64,000 nucleotides of DNA from an uncultured Alcanivorax sp. (lineage in GTDB: Bacteria > Pseudomonadota > Gammaproteobacteria > Pseudomonadales > Alcanivoracaceae): positions 62,001 through 126,000 of the forward strand of contig NZ_CAMYIV010000002.1 in NCBI RefSeq assembly GCF_947258575.1, written 5' to 3'. Under the pieces are notes generated by a model. That model was not told the DNA's origin. It worked only from the letters and a program-made list of their open reading frames with translations, and made no database searches. Of this stretch, positions 1-8,844 are shown in pieces; within the stretch, counting starts at the first letter, position 1; every line of letters begins with the position of its first letter. The position numbers and the translations under genes are program-made.

Positions 1-1
1 C

Positions 2-1936
2 ACCAATGTGCTTCGGTCTGGCCAGGTTGGCCGTCTGGTGGCGGATAACTTCCAGTCCAGTGTGGTGCATGCCCATTTGCTGGATGCGCTGGGTGAAAAC
101 GGCGTAGATATTCCCGTGCTGGCAGCACGTCTGGAGGAGATTCGCGCTACCTATCAGGAAAAGTACCCCAACGTTCGTATTCATATCGTCGGCCTGGCCA
201 AAAAAGCCGGGGATGTGATGGCCGCAGCAGAAGAAGTAGCCATGTTCTTCTTCTTCACTCTGGCTTTGATTGCGGTACTGCTGCTGTTTGATACTCGCTG
301 TTTGCGCAGTGCAATGACAGTGACCGTCTGCTCTTTTGTGGCGGTTATCTGGCAGTTGGGGATTGTCAGTACGCTGGGCTTCACCATCGACCCCTATTCC
401 ATGCTGGTGCCGTTCCTGGTGTTTGCCATTGCGGTGTCCCATGGTGTGCAGATCGTCAACACCCTGGCGAACTACGCGGCAGAAGGGCAGACCCCGCTGG
501 ATGCGGCGCGTAATACTTTCCAGTCCTTGTATGTACCGGGCATGGTGGCGCTGGTGTCAGATGCCATTGGTTTCCTGACGCTCTATATCATCGATGTAGG
601 TGTGATCCGGGAACTGGCCATGGCGGCCAGTATCGGGGTGGCGGTGATCATCATCACCAACCTGATTGTAGTGCCGATGGTGCTTTCCTACCTGGGCGTG
701 AGCGGTGCATCAGTGCGCAAGATTCAGGCGGGAGAGAAGAAAGATCACCCGCTGGCCGGCTTGTTTGCCCGCTTTACCCGTAAGCCTTTGGCGGCCCTCT
801 CCATTGTGATTGCCGTGGCCGGTTACGGGGTTGGCATCTATATGAGCCAGGATCTGAAAATCGGTGACCTGGACAAAGGGGCGCCTGAGCTCTGGCCGGA
901 CCCGTGTGAAGAAATGGATTGCCCGCGCGGTTATGAACCCAAGCCCCGCTATCGCTATAACCACGACGTGAATTTCCTGGTGTCCAACTACTCTGTCAGT
1001 GCGGATGTGCTGGTGGTGATGGGCAAGACGCCGGTGGAGTCCTGTAACACTTATCCCGCCATGCAGACCGTGGATGATTTGTCATGGACCCTGCGCAATG
1101 TGGATGGGGTGCAGGATGTGGTTACCATTGCGTCGGCAACCAAGCTGATTTCCACCAACATGAATGAAGGCTCCCTGAAATGGGCCACCATTTCCCGGGA
1201 TCAGTACGCGCTCAACAATGTCATGAGCTTCATGCCGGACAGCCTCTACAATCTGGACTGTTCCCTGGCACCGGTATATGTGTTCCTTGATGACCACAAG
1301 GCGGAAACTCTGGATCGCGTCACCGCAGCGGTGGCCGATTTTGCCGAGAAGCGCAACAACGAAGAGGTCATCGAGTTCAAGCTGGCGTCAGGCAATGCCG
1401 GTGTGGAAGCTGCCACCAACCAGACTATCGAGGCCAACCAGTATCCCATGCTCGCCCTGGTGTACGCGGTGGTATCGATTCTGGTGCTGATCGCCTTCCG
1501 CTCCATTCGTGCGGTGATTTGTATCATCGTGCCGCTGGGGCTGACTTCCATCCTCTGTCAGGCACTGATGGCGCATCTGGGTATTGGCGTGAAAGTGGCA
1601 ACACTACCGGTGATTGCCCTGGGTGTCGGTATCGGCGTGGATTACGGTATTTATATCTACAGCAAGCTGGCCCACTACCTGAAACAGGGCATGGATCTGG
1701 AAGCTGCCTACAGGGAAACCCTCAAGACCACAGGCAAGGCGGTGGCCTTTACCGGCATCACCCTGGCCGTGGGCGTGATCTTCTGGGCATTCAGTTCCAT
1801 CAAGTTCCAGGCGGATATGGGGATCCTGCTGACCTTCATGTTCCTGTGGAACATGATTGGCGCCCTGTGGCTGCTGCCCGCTCTGGGCTGCTTCCTGCTC
1901 AAGCCTGATGCGGCCCGCGCTCGTCAGAACAGCTAA
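2..1936 (+). CDS. RND/MMPL-family exporter, 5'-truncated by window edge
   Basis: The frame is open to the left edge, so 644 C-terminal codons of a larger inner-membrane transporter are visible. The first in-frame GTG (position 8) is probably internal. Two clusters of hydrophobic helices flank a periplasmic loop (about residues 280-480), the usual second half of an RND/SSD-type permease. The last helix block contains the Gly/Asp-rich stretch LGVGIGVDYGIYIYSK typical of MMPL/RND permeases. In oil-degrading gammaproteobacteria such permeases are often encoded with a LolA-like protein and a beta-barrel. Here such a pair lies 12 kb away (14026-16100), so a functional link is only a guess. The substrate cannot be deduced. 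A strong terminator follows. Confidence 0.85.
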   Translation, partial: TNVLRSGQVGRLVADNFQSSVVHAHLLDALGENGVDIPVLAARLEEIRATYQEKYPNVRIHIVGLAKKAGDVMAAAEEVAMFFFFTLALIAVLLLFDTRCLRSAMTVTVCSFVAVIWQLGIVSTLGFTIDPYSMLVPFLVFAIAVSHGVQIVNTLANYAAEGQTPLDAARNTFQSLYVPGMVALVSDAIGFLTLYIIDVGVIRELAMAASIGVAVIIITNLIVVPMVLSYLGVSGASVRKIQAGEKKDHPLAGLFARFTRKPLAALSIVIAVAGYGVGIYMSQDLKIGDLDKGAPELWPDPCEEMDCPRGYEPKPRYRYNHDVNFLVSNYSVSADVLVVMGKTPVESCNTYPAMQTVDDLSWTLRNVDGVQDVVTIASATKLISTNMNEGSLKWATISRDQYALNNVMSFMPDSLYNLDCSLAPVYVFLDDHKAETLDRVTAAVADFAEKRNNEEVIEFKLASGNAGVEAATNQTIEANQYPMLALVYAVVSILVLIAFRSIRAVICIIVPLGLTSILCQALMAHLGIGVKVATLPVIALGVGIGVDYGIYIYSKLAHYLKQGMDLEAAYRETLKTTGKAVAFTGITLAVGVIFWAFSSIKFQADMGILLTFMFLWNMIGALWLLPALGCFLLKPDAARARQNS

Positions 1937-1966
1937 CTGACGCGCTGGTTTCTGTTGGTTATTTTC

Positions 1967-1993
1967 AAGCCCGGCTCTGCCGGGCTTTTTTTT
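1967..1993 (+). terminator. Rho-independent terminator of the RND exporter gene
   Basis: A 9-bp perfect stem AAGCCCGGC / GCCGGGCTT with a TCT loop is followed by a run of eight T. It starts 30 nt after the exporter stop codon. Confidence 0.9.
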
Positions 1994-2139
1994 GTTGTTC
2001 GTAAAGGCAGGGTATGCAAACAATCCGGCTTGGGAGGAGTCGGGTTCACAAGGGGAAGTGTCCGCCAATCCTGGCTACAGGGGCTCTTACTCACCAGGTC
2101 TGTCCGACACAAAACATCGAAGTGACGGGGTAGCTTGGC

Positions 2140-2145
2140 TATAAT
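2140..2145 (+). promoter_or_regulatory. Candidate -10 element of pyrD
   Basis: A perfect TATAAT lies 30 nt upstream of the pyrD start codon. No convincing -35 hexamer is seen at 16-18 nt, so only the -10 box is proposed. Confidence 0.4.
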
Positions 2146-2175
2146 GCCGGCCATTATCACAATCCGGGTTGTCCC

Positions 2176-3186
2176 ATGCTGTACTCCCTTGCTCGCCCTC
2201 TGCTGTTTTCCCTGTCTGAAGAACACGCCCATGAGCTCACTCTGGCCATGCTTCGCAAGCGGTCGGGTAAGCTGTGGCCGGGCAGTGTGCCGGCATCGCC
2301 ACGGGAGGTGATGGGTATTGAATTCCCCAATCCGGTGGGCTTGGCAGCGGGTCTGGACAAGAATGGTGATTGCATAGATGGTTTGGCGGATCTGGGTTTC
2401 GGTTTTATCGAGGTGGGCACGGTAACCCCGCGTCCGCAGGCGGGTAACCCTAAGCCTCGCCTGTTCCGTCTGCCCAACGCCGAGGCGCTGATCAACCGGA
2501 TGGGGTTCAACAATCTGGGAGTGGACTATCTGGTTAGTGCGGTTAAACAGAGCCGCTATAAGGGGGTGCTGGGTATCAATATCGGCAAGAACAAGGACAC
2601 TCCTGTTGAAGATGCGGTTCAGGATTACCTGAGTTGCCAGCAGAAAGTCCACGCCTATGCGTCCTACCTGGTGGTGAATGTTTCCTCACCGAATACCCCC
2701 GGTCTGCGTAGCCTCCAGCATGGTGATGCGCTGAATGAATTGCTTGGCACCTTGCGCGAAGCCCAGACCCGTCTGGACGCGCAGCATCGCCGGCGCGTGC
2801 CGTTGGTAATCAAGATTGCTCCGGACAACAGCGAAGAAGAGCTGCAGGCCATGGGCGAAGCGTTCGTGCAGCACGGTATTGACGGCGTTTGTGTGGGCAA
2901 TACCACCCTGTCACGGGCAGGGGTGCAGGGCCTCCCCAAGGGTGATGAGCAGGGCGGCCTCAGCGGCGCCCCCCTGAAACCCATTGCCAATCAGGCTCTG
3001 GCGACCATGAGCGAAACCCTGAAAGGACGAATCCCGATTATCGGGGTGGGCGGCATCAATAGCGCCGACGATGCGCTGGAAAAACAGCGCCTGGGCGCCG
3101 ATCTGGTTCAGATCTACAGTGGCCTGATTTATCAGGGGCCGGGTCTGATTGGTGATATTGCCCGCGCTTGGCCCAAAGCTCTCTGA
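2176..3186 (+). CDS. pyrD: Dihydroorotate dehydrogenase (quinone), class 2
   Basis: Oxidises dihydroorotate to orotate with FMN and passes electrons to membrane quinone (fourth step of de novo pyrimidine synthesis). The 336-residue length is typical of membrane-associated class 2 enzymes. The short N-terminal helix region ([20 protein letters not shown]) is the usual membrane-contact segment. Family motifs visible are [33 protein letters not shown] (catalytic Ser region) and the C-terminal IGVGGI / [10 protein letters not shown] phosphate-binding loops. It is followed, tail to tail, by rmf, as in pseudomonads. The start is the first ATG after the TATAAT-like box; the ribosome-binding site is weak. 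Confidence 0.97.
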   Translation: MLYSLARPLLFSLSEEHAHELTLAMLRKRSGKLWPGSVPASPREVMGIEFPNPVGLAAGLDKNGDCIDGLADLGFGFIEVGTVTPRPQAGNPKPRLFRLPNAEALINRMGFNNLGVDYLVSAVKQSRYKGVLGINIGKNKDTPVEDAVQDYLSCQQKVHAYASYLVVNVSSPNTPGLRSLQHGDALNELLGTLREAQTRLDAQHRRRVPLVIKIAPDNSEEELQAMGEAFVQHGIDGVCVGNTTLSRAGVQGLPKGDEQGGLSGAPLKPIANQALATMSETLKGRIPIIGVGGINSADDALEKQRLGADLVQIYSGLIYQGPGLIGDIARAWPKAL

Positions 3187-3400
3187 GCTACGAGCTACGC
3201 GGGTTAGATAGGGAAGGGCTGAGAAGTTGCCGGGACTTCGTCATTGCTACGAAGCCGCTGTAGGAACTGAGCGTAGCGGAGTAACGCACGTAGTCCCGTG
3301 CGGCCCGAAGGGGGAGCGAAGCGAATAACCCATGCTTACATGGCGAACCGTGCGAAGCACGGCATCGTCCGCAGGACGATCAAAGCTAGAAGCTAGAAAT
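3187..3400. repeat. Intergenic mosaic of short repeats (REP-like and tandem heptamer)
   Basis: This spacer between pyrD and rmf has no gene. It holds degenerate copies of the REP-like family seen elsewhere in the window (TGTAGGAACTGAGCGTAGCG at about 3260; CATGCTTACATGGCGAACC at about 3332). It also has short tandem repeats (GAGCTAC twice near 3187; AGCTAGA twice near 3384). The pieces resemble parts of the copies at 16949 and 59795, so this looks like a decayed mosaic. Confidence 0.5.
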
Positions 3401-3401
3401 T

Positions 3402-3424
3402 AAAAAGGGCCCGGGAGGGGCCCT
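3402..3424 (-). terminator. Terminator of rmf
   Basis: On the minus strand, GGGCCC / GGGCCC form a stem with a CTCCC loop, followed by TTTTT. It lies 50 nt beyond the rmf stop codon. Confidence 0.8.
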
Positions 3425-3473
3425 GTGAGTCGGCGTTTGATGCGCCGGCGTGGTGTTGAACGGGTTTCAGGTG

Positions 3474-3680
3474 TTAGCCGATATTTTTCAGGTTCTGAAT
3501 GCTGGAGACCCCGAGCATTCCATGTGCGAAATCGGTGCGACCTTCGCGCCAGCCGCCCATCCAGTTGGTGCGAGCACTGAGGGCGCCAAACGGGCATTCC
3601 TCACGAGATTTTCCATCCAGGCCGGCGTTGTATCCCCGGCTGTAGGCGCGGTCGTCTTTGTTTCTTTTTTGTCGCTTCAT
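3474..3680 (-). CDS. rmf: Ribosome modulation factor
   Basis: A small basic protein that dimerises 70S ribosomes into inactive 100S particles in stationary phase. The 68-residue product begins MKRQKRNKDDRAYSRGYNAG and carries the conserved CPF...WMGGWREG core. The internal start MKRQKR matches the family N-terminus better than an in-frame ATG six codons upstream. Compared with the 55-residue E. coli protein, it has about 13 extra C-terminal residues. It lies between pyrD and rlmKL and is transcribed opposite to both. The 250-nt upstream region (3681-3932) is unusually AT-rich and must hold its promoter. Confidence 0.95.
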   Translation of the reverse strand: MKRQKRNKDDRAYSRGYNAGLDGKSREECPFGALSARTNWMGGWREGRTDFAHGMLGVSSIQNLKNIG

Positions 3681-3932
3681 AGACGCTTTCCCTTTCACAG
3701 ATAGCGGTATTGAAAATGACCCCTGGCAGAGAACAAGGCCAGTTATCGGGGTCGACTCATTCAGTATGGGAAAGCGCTGGGGTAGTGTCGAATATCATGT
3801 AGCAATATGGTTCGTGCCTGTTAAGCATATGACGTATAAAGGACAACTTGACGACGATTTGTGTAACGCATTGAAAGTTAAATACTTAATTTTATCGTTA
3901 CGCATAAAACAGTCACTTACGAGGTATCAGTA

Positions 3933-6044
3933 ATGGAATTTGTGGCCACCAGCATGCCCGGTATCGCCGAGTTGCTGGCCGATGAACTGTCGTCACTGGG
4001 CATATCGGTAACAGAAACCGGTCGTGCCCATGTGGCATTTACCGGCGGTACCGCGGATGCACTTCGGGTCTGTCTGTGGTCGCGGTTGGCAGAACGGGTG
4101 CTGTTGCCCCTGGCGACCCTTGGCGTCACCCCGGACATCGCACCGGAAAAGCTGGCCGCCAGCCAGGACTGGCTGTCCCTGGTGGGCAATGATGCGCCGC
4201 TGCATATCCATCTTGAGCACGGACCGGGTGTTCGTGGGGATAACCGCATCAGCAGCAAGCGCTTTATTCAGGCTCTGCCGCCACAATTCACGGTATCCCG
4301 GGATGCCCGTGGCAGTTGCTGTATCCGGGCCCGGCTGGATCCCAATGAGGCGCATCTGTGGCTGGATCTGGCTGGCGATCCCTTGCATCGGCGTGGTTAT
4401 CGGTTGGCCGGCGGTCGGGCGCCTCTGCGCGAGACCCTGGCCGCCGCCATGTTGTGGGCCGCCGGTTGGCGCCAGGGCAATCATCCGGCAGCGCTAATGG
4501 ACCCGTTCTGCGGCTCCGGCACCCTGTTGATAGAAGCCGCACAGATCGCTGCCGGCTGGGCGGCGGGTGCCCAGCGCCAGCATTATGGCTTCCAGCAGTG
4601 GCGGGCGTGTCGCCGTCAGCTCTGGCAGGATGCCATGGAAGAGGCTGCCGAAAGCGCACGCAAGCCGCTGCCGGAGATGTCCCTGAAGGGATTTGATGTG
4701 GATGGCCGGGCGATCCAGCTGGCCCAGCAGAATGCCGATCGGGCGGGGGTTCGTCAGGTCATTCATTTCGAACGCCGGGAACTGGGCGCTCTGCGTTCCC
4801 GGGATTTTGCCGAGCAGGGCTTGCTGGTGGCGAACCCGCCCTGGGGCGAGCGTCTTGACGAGCAGCAACAGGCCGGCTGGCTGCATTTCGCCCTGGGCCG
4901 GTTGCTGGCCAAACTGGCGCCGAACTGGCAAGCGGTGTTGCTTGGCGCTGACGCGGAAGTCATGGATCGCTCCGGCATGGACCTGCAGAGCCAGTGGCGA
5001 CTGAAAAACGGGCCGTTCAACAACTTCATTCGCCTGTATCACTCTCGCCAGCCGGCGCCGGTGGAGGTGGTGACCATCGCCGAGTCATCCGCCTTTGAGG
5101 TGCCGGAAGGGGCGCAGCCGCTGGTCAACCGCCTGCGCAAGAATGGCAAACACCTGCGCCGCTGGCTGGAACGCGAAGATATCCAGTGCTATCGCCTCTA
5201 CGATCGAGACCTGCCCGAGTTCAATGTGGCCGTGGACATCTATGGTGACCAGGTGCTGGTGCAGGAATTCAAGGCGCCGAAAACCGTGGACCCGGAGAAG
5301 GCCAAACAGCGACGGGATCTGGCGGTCACCGCTGTCCGGGCGGCCTTGGGGGTGCATCGCGAACAGGTGCACCTGCGTACCCGGGAGCGCCAGAAAGGCA
5401 ACCAGCAGTATCAGAAGCTGGATGGCCAGGGGCGTTACCGGCTGGTGCGCGAAGGCCAGGCCCAGCTGCTCATCAACTTGCAGGACTATCTGGATACGGG
5501 ACTGTTCCTCGATCACCGTCCCACGCGGCTGAAGATTGCCGAGGAAGCCGGTGGCAAGCGCTTCCTCAACCTGTTTGCCTACACCGGCTCAGCCACCGTG
5601 CATGCGGCTGTTGGCGGCGCCAAACGCACTGTCACCGTGGATGCCTCCAAGCGTTATCTGGAATGGGCGGCCTGCAACCTGGCCGCCAACGGCTTTTCCA
5701 CTGACCAGCATGAGATGGTCCGCGCTGATACCATGCGCTGGCTGGACGAATGTCAGGAGCAGTTCGATCTGGTGTTCTGTGATCCGCCCACTTTTTCCAA
5801 CAACAAGTCGCGCAGTGACTTCGTGGTGGAAGAGCACCATGGTGAGTTGATCCGCAAGATCATGCGCCGGCTCGAGCCGGGCGGGGTACTGTATTTCTCC
5901 TGCAACTACCGCCGTTTTGAACTCGACCCGAGTATCAGCAAGTGGTATCAGGTAGATGATATTTCCCGCTGGAGCATCCCGGAAGATTTTCGCCGGAATG
6001 ACAGGATTCATGTCTGCTATGCCATTCGGCATGTGGAGGACTGA
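3933..6044 (+). CDS. rlmL: Bifunctional 23S rRNA methyltransferase RlmKL (m2G2445 / m7G2069)
   Basis: A two-enzyme fusion that methylates two guanines of 23S rRNA helix 74 during 50S assembly. The 703-residue length is that of the full fusion. The N-terminal THUMP-like region (about 45-155) is followed by the RlmL methyltransferase domain with the NPPWGER catalytic loop at residue 301. The RlmK domain has DPPTFSNNK at residue 617 and the SAM-binding stretch FLNLFAYTGSATV. An ACGAGG ribosome-binding site precedes the ATG. The stop codon overlaps the next start (ATGA), so the glutaredoxin-like gene is translationally coupled. Confidence 0.96.
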   Translation: MEFVATSMPGIAELLADELSSLGISVTETGRAHVAFTGGTADALRVCLWSRLAERVLLPLATLGVTPDIAPEKLAASQDWLSLVGNDAPLHIHLEHGPGVRGDNRISSKRFIQALPPQFTVSRDARGSCCIRARLDPNEAHLWLDLAGDPLHRRGYRLAGGRAPLRETLAAAMLWAAGWRQGNHPAALMDPFCGSGTLLIEAAQIAAGWAAGAQRQHYGFQQWRACRRQLWQDAMEEAAESARKPLPEMSLKGFDVDGRAIQLAQQNADRAGVRQVIHFERRELGALRSRDFAEQGLLVANPPWGERLDEQQQAGWLHFALGRLLAKLAPNWQAVLLGADAEVMDRSGMDLQSQWRLKNGPFNNFIRLYHSRQPAPVEVVTIAESSAFEVPEGAQPLVNRLRKNGKHLRRWLEREDIQCYRLYDRDLPEFNVAVDIYGDQVLVQEFKAPKTVDPEKAKQRRDLAVTAVRAALGVHREQVHLRTRERQKGNQQYQKLDGQGRYRLVREGQAQLLINLQDYLDTGLFLDHRPTRLKIAEEAGGKRFLNLFAYTGSATVHAAVGGAKRTVTVDASKRYLEWAACNLAANGFSTDQHEMVRADTMRWLDECQEQFDLVFCDPPTFSNNKSRSDFVVEEHHGELIRKIMRRLEPGGVLYFSCNYRRFELDPSISKWYQVDDISRWSIPEDFRRNDRIHVCYAIRHVED

Positions 6045-6268
6045 TGAGCGTAGTGCTTTACACCACGGTGGGCTGCCACCTCTGCGATCAGGCCCGTGAG
6101 CTGGTGTCCACTGTGGCACCGGATCTCACGCTGACACTGGTTGATGTGGCCGAGGACGATGATCTGCTGGCTCGCTATGGCGAACGCATTCCCGTGCTGA
6201 TGAAAGAGGGGCGGGAGCTGGGCTGGCCATTCAGTCTGCTGGATGTACAGCAGTTTCTGGCAGGCTGA
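6044..6268 (+). CDS. Glutaredoxin-like (DUF836-type) thiol protein
   Basis: The 74-residue product starts VVLYTTVGCHLCDQA, a thioredoxin-fold beta-strand followed by a CxxC redox motif (CHLC). A later ERIPVL provides the cis-proline typical of glutaredoxins. This fits the small glutaredoxin-like DUF836 family, whose substrate is unknown. The start codon overlaps the rlmL stop by one base, so the two genes are one operon. Confidence 0.85.
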   Translation: MSVVLYTTVGCHLCDQARELVSTVAPDLTLTLVDVAEDDDLLARYGERIPVLMKEGRELGWPFSLLDVQQFLAG

Positions 6269-6308
6269 TTGATGCAGGCTTCACAGCGGCAAGATCATCA
6301 TTGTTGCC

Positions 6309-6614
6309 ATGGAAACGATAAGCCCCAAAAAACTGCACAAGCGCAAGGCCGATGAAGTCGAGATTTTCTCGGCCTGCCTGTCGGTGTGCACGGTCAAGGT
6401 CCGCTTCGGCGATACCTGGTACTGGGTGGCCGACGACAGCGGCAAAATTATGCGCTTTAATGGCCCGGAGCATGCCAATAACCAGCTCCAGACCCTGTCC
6501 ACTGGCACGGCACATCTGCTGCATCATTCCGCCCATGCGGAAATGGTTGGCCAGCCCGAAGGGGAGGTGATCCCGCCCCTTCGGGTGCGCTTTCACTGGC
6601 GAAGCCAGAGCTGA
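6309..6614 (+). CDS. Conserved hypothetical protein, DUF6482-like
   Basis: A 101-residue soluble protein with no signal peptide or membrane segment. The pattern of a beta-rich first half, then GKIMRFNGPEHANNQL and a C-terminal HAEMVGQPEG...PPLRVRF, resembles the pseudomonad DUF6482 family as I remember it. The function is unknown. It follows the glutaredoxin-like gene by 40 nt and may be in its operon. The start is the first ATG; no good ribosome-binding site is visible. It converges on tatD across a 71-nt gap. Confidence 0.7.
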   Translation: METISPKKLHKRKADEVEIFSACLSVCTVKVRFGDTWYWVADDSGKIMRFNGPEHANNQLQTLSTGTAHLLHHSAHAEMVGQPEGEVIPPLRVRFHWRSQS

Positions 6615-6685
6615 AACGTTGCCAGCCCCAAGCCGTCGGATTGGGGGCCTCCCACAACAAAGAATGGGATCCTGGATGCCTGGAG

Positions 6686-7516
6686 TCAGAGGTTAGGTGT
6701 AAACAGCGCTCGGGCATTGGCAGAGGTCAACTGCGCTACGCTGGCCACATCCTGCTCCCGCAAAGTCGCCACCCGTTTGCCAATCCAGGGTAGCAATGAA
6801 GGTTCATTGCGCCGTTTTTGCGGAGGGGGTTCCGGCAGGTCCCGGGGCAACAGATAGGGGGCATCGGTTTCCAGCAGCAGCCGGTTATCCGGGATATTGT
6901 GCACCAGCTCGGCCAGCGGCTTGCCGCGGCGCTCATCGCACACCCAGCCGGTGATACCGATGTGGCAATCCAGATCCAGATAATCGAAAAGCGCCTGACG
7001 CGAGCCGGTAAAACAGTGCACGACCGCACCGACAAGGTGATCCCGATGGGCTTTCAGAATGGGTGCAAAGCGCTCGTGGGCATCGCGTTCGTGGAGAAAC
7101 ACCGGTAGCCGGTATTCCACAGCCAGGGCGAGCTGGGCCTCGAAGGCACGTTCCTGGTCCGGGCGTGGGGAAAAGTCACGATTGAAATCCAGCCCCATTT
7201 CGCCGGCGGCTTTTACGGATTTCTGGGTTAGCAGTTCCCGTAGCTCCTTTTCCAGGGCAGGGGAGTAGAAACGGGCGCTATGGGGATGCAGGCCGGCAGT
7301 GGAAAACAGGTCATCGTGCTGGCTGGCCAGCTCCATGGCCAGGCGGGATTCGTCCACATTGGTGCCGGTCAGTAGTTGCCAGGTCACCCTGGCAGAACGG
7401 GCCCGTTCGAGTACCTCATCCTGATCATCCCGGAACTGCTTGTCGGTCAGATTGACGCCGATATCAGCCCAATGGGGAATGTCGGTCTTGCAGTGAGTAG
7501 TGTGAGGTTCTTTCAT
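6686..7516 (-). CDS. tatD: TatD-family metal-dependent DNase
   Basis: A TIM-barrel metal-dependent hydrolase; characterised members are 3'-5' exonucleases involved in DNA fragmentation or oxidative-damage repair. The 276-residue product has the family signature sites: DIGVNL at the N-terminus, [11 protein letters not shown] (metal Glu), [15 protein letters not shown], and [15 protein letters not shown]. It is close to E. coli TatD, including the [11 protein letters not shown] segment. The N-terminus has about 17 residues beyond the E. coli start. The 5' end overlaps the preceding DUF1499 gene by 53 nt and no closer start codon was found. It is the last gene of the lexA operon. Confidence 0.93.
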   Translation of the reverse strand: MKEPHTTHCKTDIPHWADIGVNLTDKQFRDDQDEVLERARSARVTWQLLTGTNVDESRLAMELASQHDDLFSTAGLHPHSARFYSPALEKELRELLTQKSVKAAGEMGLDFNRDFSPRPDQERAFEAQLALAVEYRLPVFLHERDAHERFAPILKAHRDHLVGAVVHCFTGSRQALFDYLDLDCHIGITGWVCDERRGKPLAELVHNIPDNRLLLETDAPYLLPRDLPEPPPQKRRNEPSLLPWIGKRVATLREQDVASVAQLTSANARALFTPNL

Positions 7517-7931
7517 CAGGGGCCTGCTCCGCCAGTTGTTCGCGCAGGGATTCTACCCGACGACGGTTGGCACCTAAATCCCAGTAGCCCACTCGCGATG
7601 CGGAACGAACCTCTACCACGCCGTCTTCACGAATATAGAAGGTCACATCATCCACGAAACGCAGCAGTCGGCTGGAGAAGCGGGCCTGAATACGGGACTG
7701 GCCGACTACATCGAACTCGACGCGGTCAAGCTGCCGCAGCAGAGCCTGTAGACGAGTCATGCTGGCCTTGCGAGTTTTTGCTACTTGCAGAGGCGCTACC
7801 CGGCGATCTTCGTCTTTGGCCAGGCTGGAGACGCAGTTGGGCGAATCCGGGCAGGGAGCGAGCAGATGCGTATCGGACATGGCGGCAACACTCATAAATA
7901 GCAGAATGGCACTAGTAAGAATTCGGATCAC
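7464..7931 (-). CDS. DUF1499-family exported protein
   Basis: A 155-residue protein with an N-terminal hydrophobic segment ([20 protein letters not shown]) that reads as a signal peptide. The [10 protein letters not shown] motif characteristic of DUF1499 follows. The body has [17 protein letters not shown] and [38 protein letters not shown], also family-typical. The function is unknown. The start is a GTG inside the lexA C-terminus (20-nt overlap), and the 3' end overlaps tatD by 53 nt, so it sits in the middle of an overlapping operon. Confidence 0.88.
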   Translation of the reverse strand: MIRILTSAILLFMSVAAMSDTHLLAPCPDSPNCVSSLAKDEDRRVAPLQVAKTRKASMTRLQALLRQLDRVEFDVVGQSRIQARFSSRLLRFVDDVTFYIREDGVVEVRSASRVGYWDLGANRRRVESLREQLAEQAPDERTSHYSLQDRHSPLG

Positions 7932-8526
7932 GGATCAACCCCACGAAAATCCCCTCGATGATCAGTTGATCAGCCGGCACCTTGATGGGCTCATAGGCTT
8001 CATTAGCCGGTAACAGGGTGGCACTGGATTTGTTCAACTTTAGGGTCTTCACTGTGACTTCTTCGTCAATGCGGGCAACCACGATCTCACCGGAGCGGGC
8101 CACGTTCGATTTGCGCACGGCAATCAGGTCGCCATCAAAGATGCCTGCTTCGATCATGCTGTCGCCCTGTACCTTCAACAGGTAAGTAGGGCGTTGCTTG
8201 AACAGGCCCTGGGGCACCGGCACGGTGCGTTCCACATTTTCGATGGCCTCAATGGGGACCCCTGCGGCCACTTTGCCGACTATCGGTAATTCTTCTTCCG
8301 ACCAGTAAGCATTGTCGAGCAATTGAATGCCCCGGGAGCGGTCACTGTGGAGTTTGATAAAGCCCTTGCGTTCCAGGGCTCGCAAATGGTCAGAGGCGGC
8401 ATTTTTGGACTGAAAGCCCATGATGTCGGCAATTTCCGCGCGAGTGGGTGCCATACCGGTATCGGCGATACATTCGCGGATACAGTCCAGCACCTGTTGC
8501 TGGCGATCGGTGAGTTTGCTGCTCAT
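7912..8526 (-). CDS. lexA: LexA repressor, SOS regulator with self-cleavage activity
   Basis: Represses SOS genes until RecA-stimulated autocleavage. The 204-residue product has the N-terminal winged helix (RAEIADIMGFQSKNAASDHLRAL), the Ala88-Gly89 cleavage site in VGKVAAGVP, and the catalytic dyad Ser123 (GDSM) and Lys160. A start four codons further upstream (MEKVMSSK) is possible. MSSKLTDRQ is preferred because GGAGAAGG lies directly upstream of it. An SOS box upstream (8648-8667) indicates autoregulation. It is the first gene of an overlapping operon with DUF1499 and tatD. Confidence 0.98.
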   Translation of the reverse strand: MSSKLTDRQQQVLDCIRECIADTGMAPTRAEIADIMGFQSKNAASDHLRALERKGFIKLHSDRSRGIQLLDNAYWSEEELPIVGKVAAGVPIEAIENVERTVPVPQGLFKQRPTYLLKVQGDSMIEAGIFDGDLIAVRKSNVARSGEIVVARIDEEVTVKTLKLNKSSATLLPANEAYEPIKVPADQLIIEGIFVGLIRDPNSY

Positions 8527-8599
8527 AACCTTCTCCATTTTTCCCGCAGGATTTCGGTTCCATACCCGGGCGTCATAGACGCTTCTGGCTAACCAGGGT

Positions 8600-8615
8600 G
8601 TCAGCCAAGGCTGAC
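8600..8615. repeat. Palindrome in the lexA leader
   Basis: GTCAGCCAAGGCTGAC is an inverted repeat (GTCAGCC / GGCTGAC separated by AA) about 75 nt upstream of the lexA start, downstream of the SOS box. It could be an RNA hairpin in the 5' leader or a second operator. It is not an SOS box. Confidence 0.5.
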
Positions 8616-8647
8616 AAACAGTGCTACAAAACCGATGCTAGCATAGG

Positions 8648-8667
8648 TACTGATAATATGAACAGTG
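8648..8667 (-). promoter_or_regulatory. SOS box (LexA operator) of lexA
   Basis: TACTGATAATATGAACAGTG matches the SOS consensus layout (CTG, ten mostly A/T bases, CAG), with CTG at 8650 and CAG ending at 8665. It lies about 120 nt upstream of lexA and overlaps a TATTAT -10-like hexamer. Confidence 0.85.
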
Positions 8668-8844
8668 CTATTTGAACAGTTGTGGTGGGCTGAATTTCAC
8701 CGCTTTCGGGAGGATATCGTTGCCCTGTGACTGCGGTGGCACTAGCATAATGCAAGGAGCGTCTGGATGGTTGCGGGTCTTTGTGTTGATTCGCCCTGCA
8801 GGCAGGCTCTTCGATAATAATTCCATCAGACCTGGGGATAGTAG

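Larger units (their letters stand above)
8527..8844. promoter_or_regulatory. Divergent control region between lexA and the cNMP-binding gene
   Basis: This 318-nt stretch contains no gene. It holds the SOS box, a 16-nt perfect palindrome at 8600-8615, and the upstream region of the plus-strand cyclic-nucleotide-binding gene. A TATTAT hexamer on the minus strand (8653-8658) lies inside the SOS box, as expected for a LexA-blocked promoter. Confidence 0.6.
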
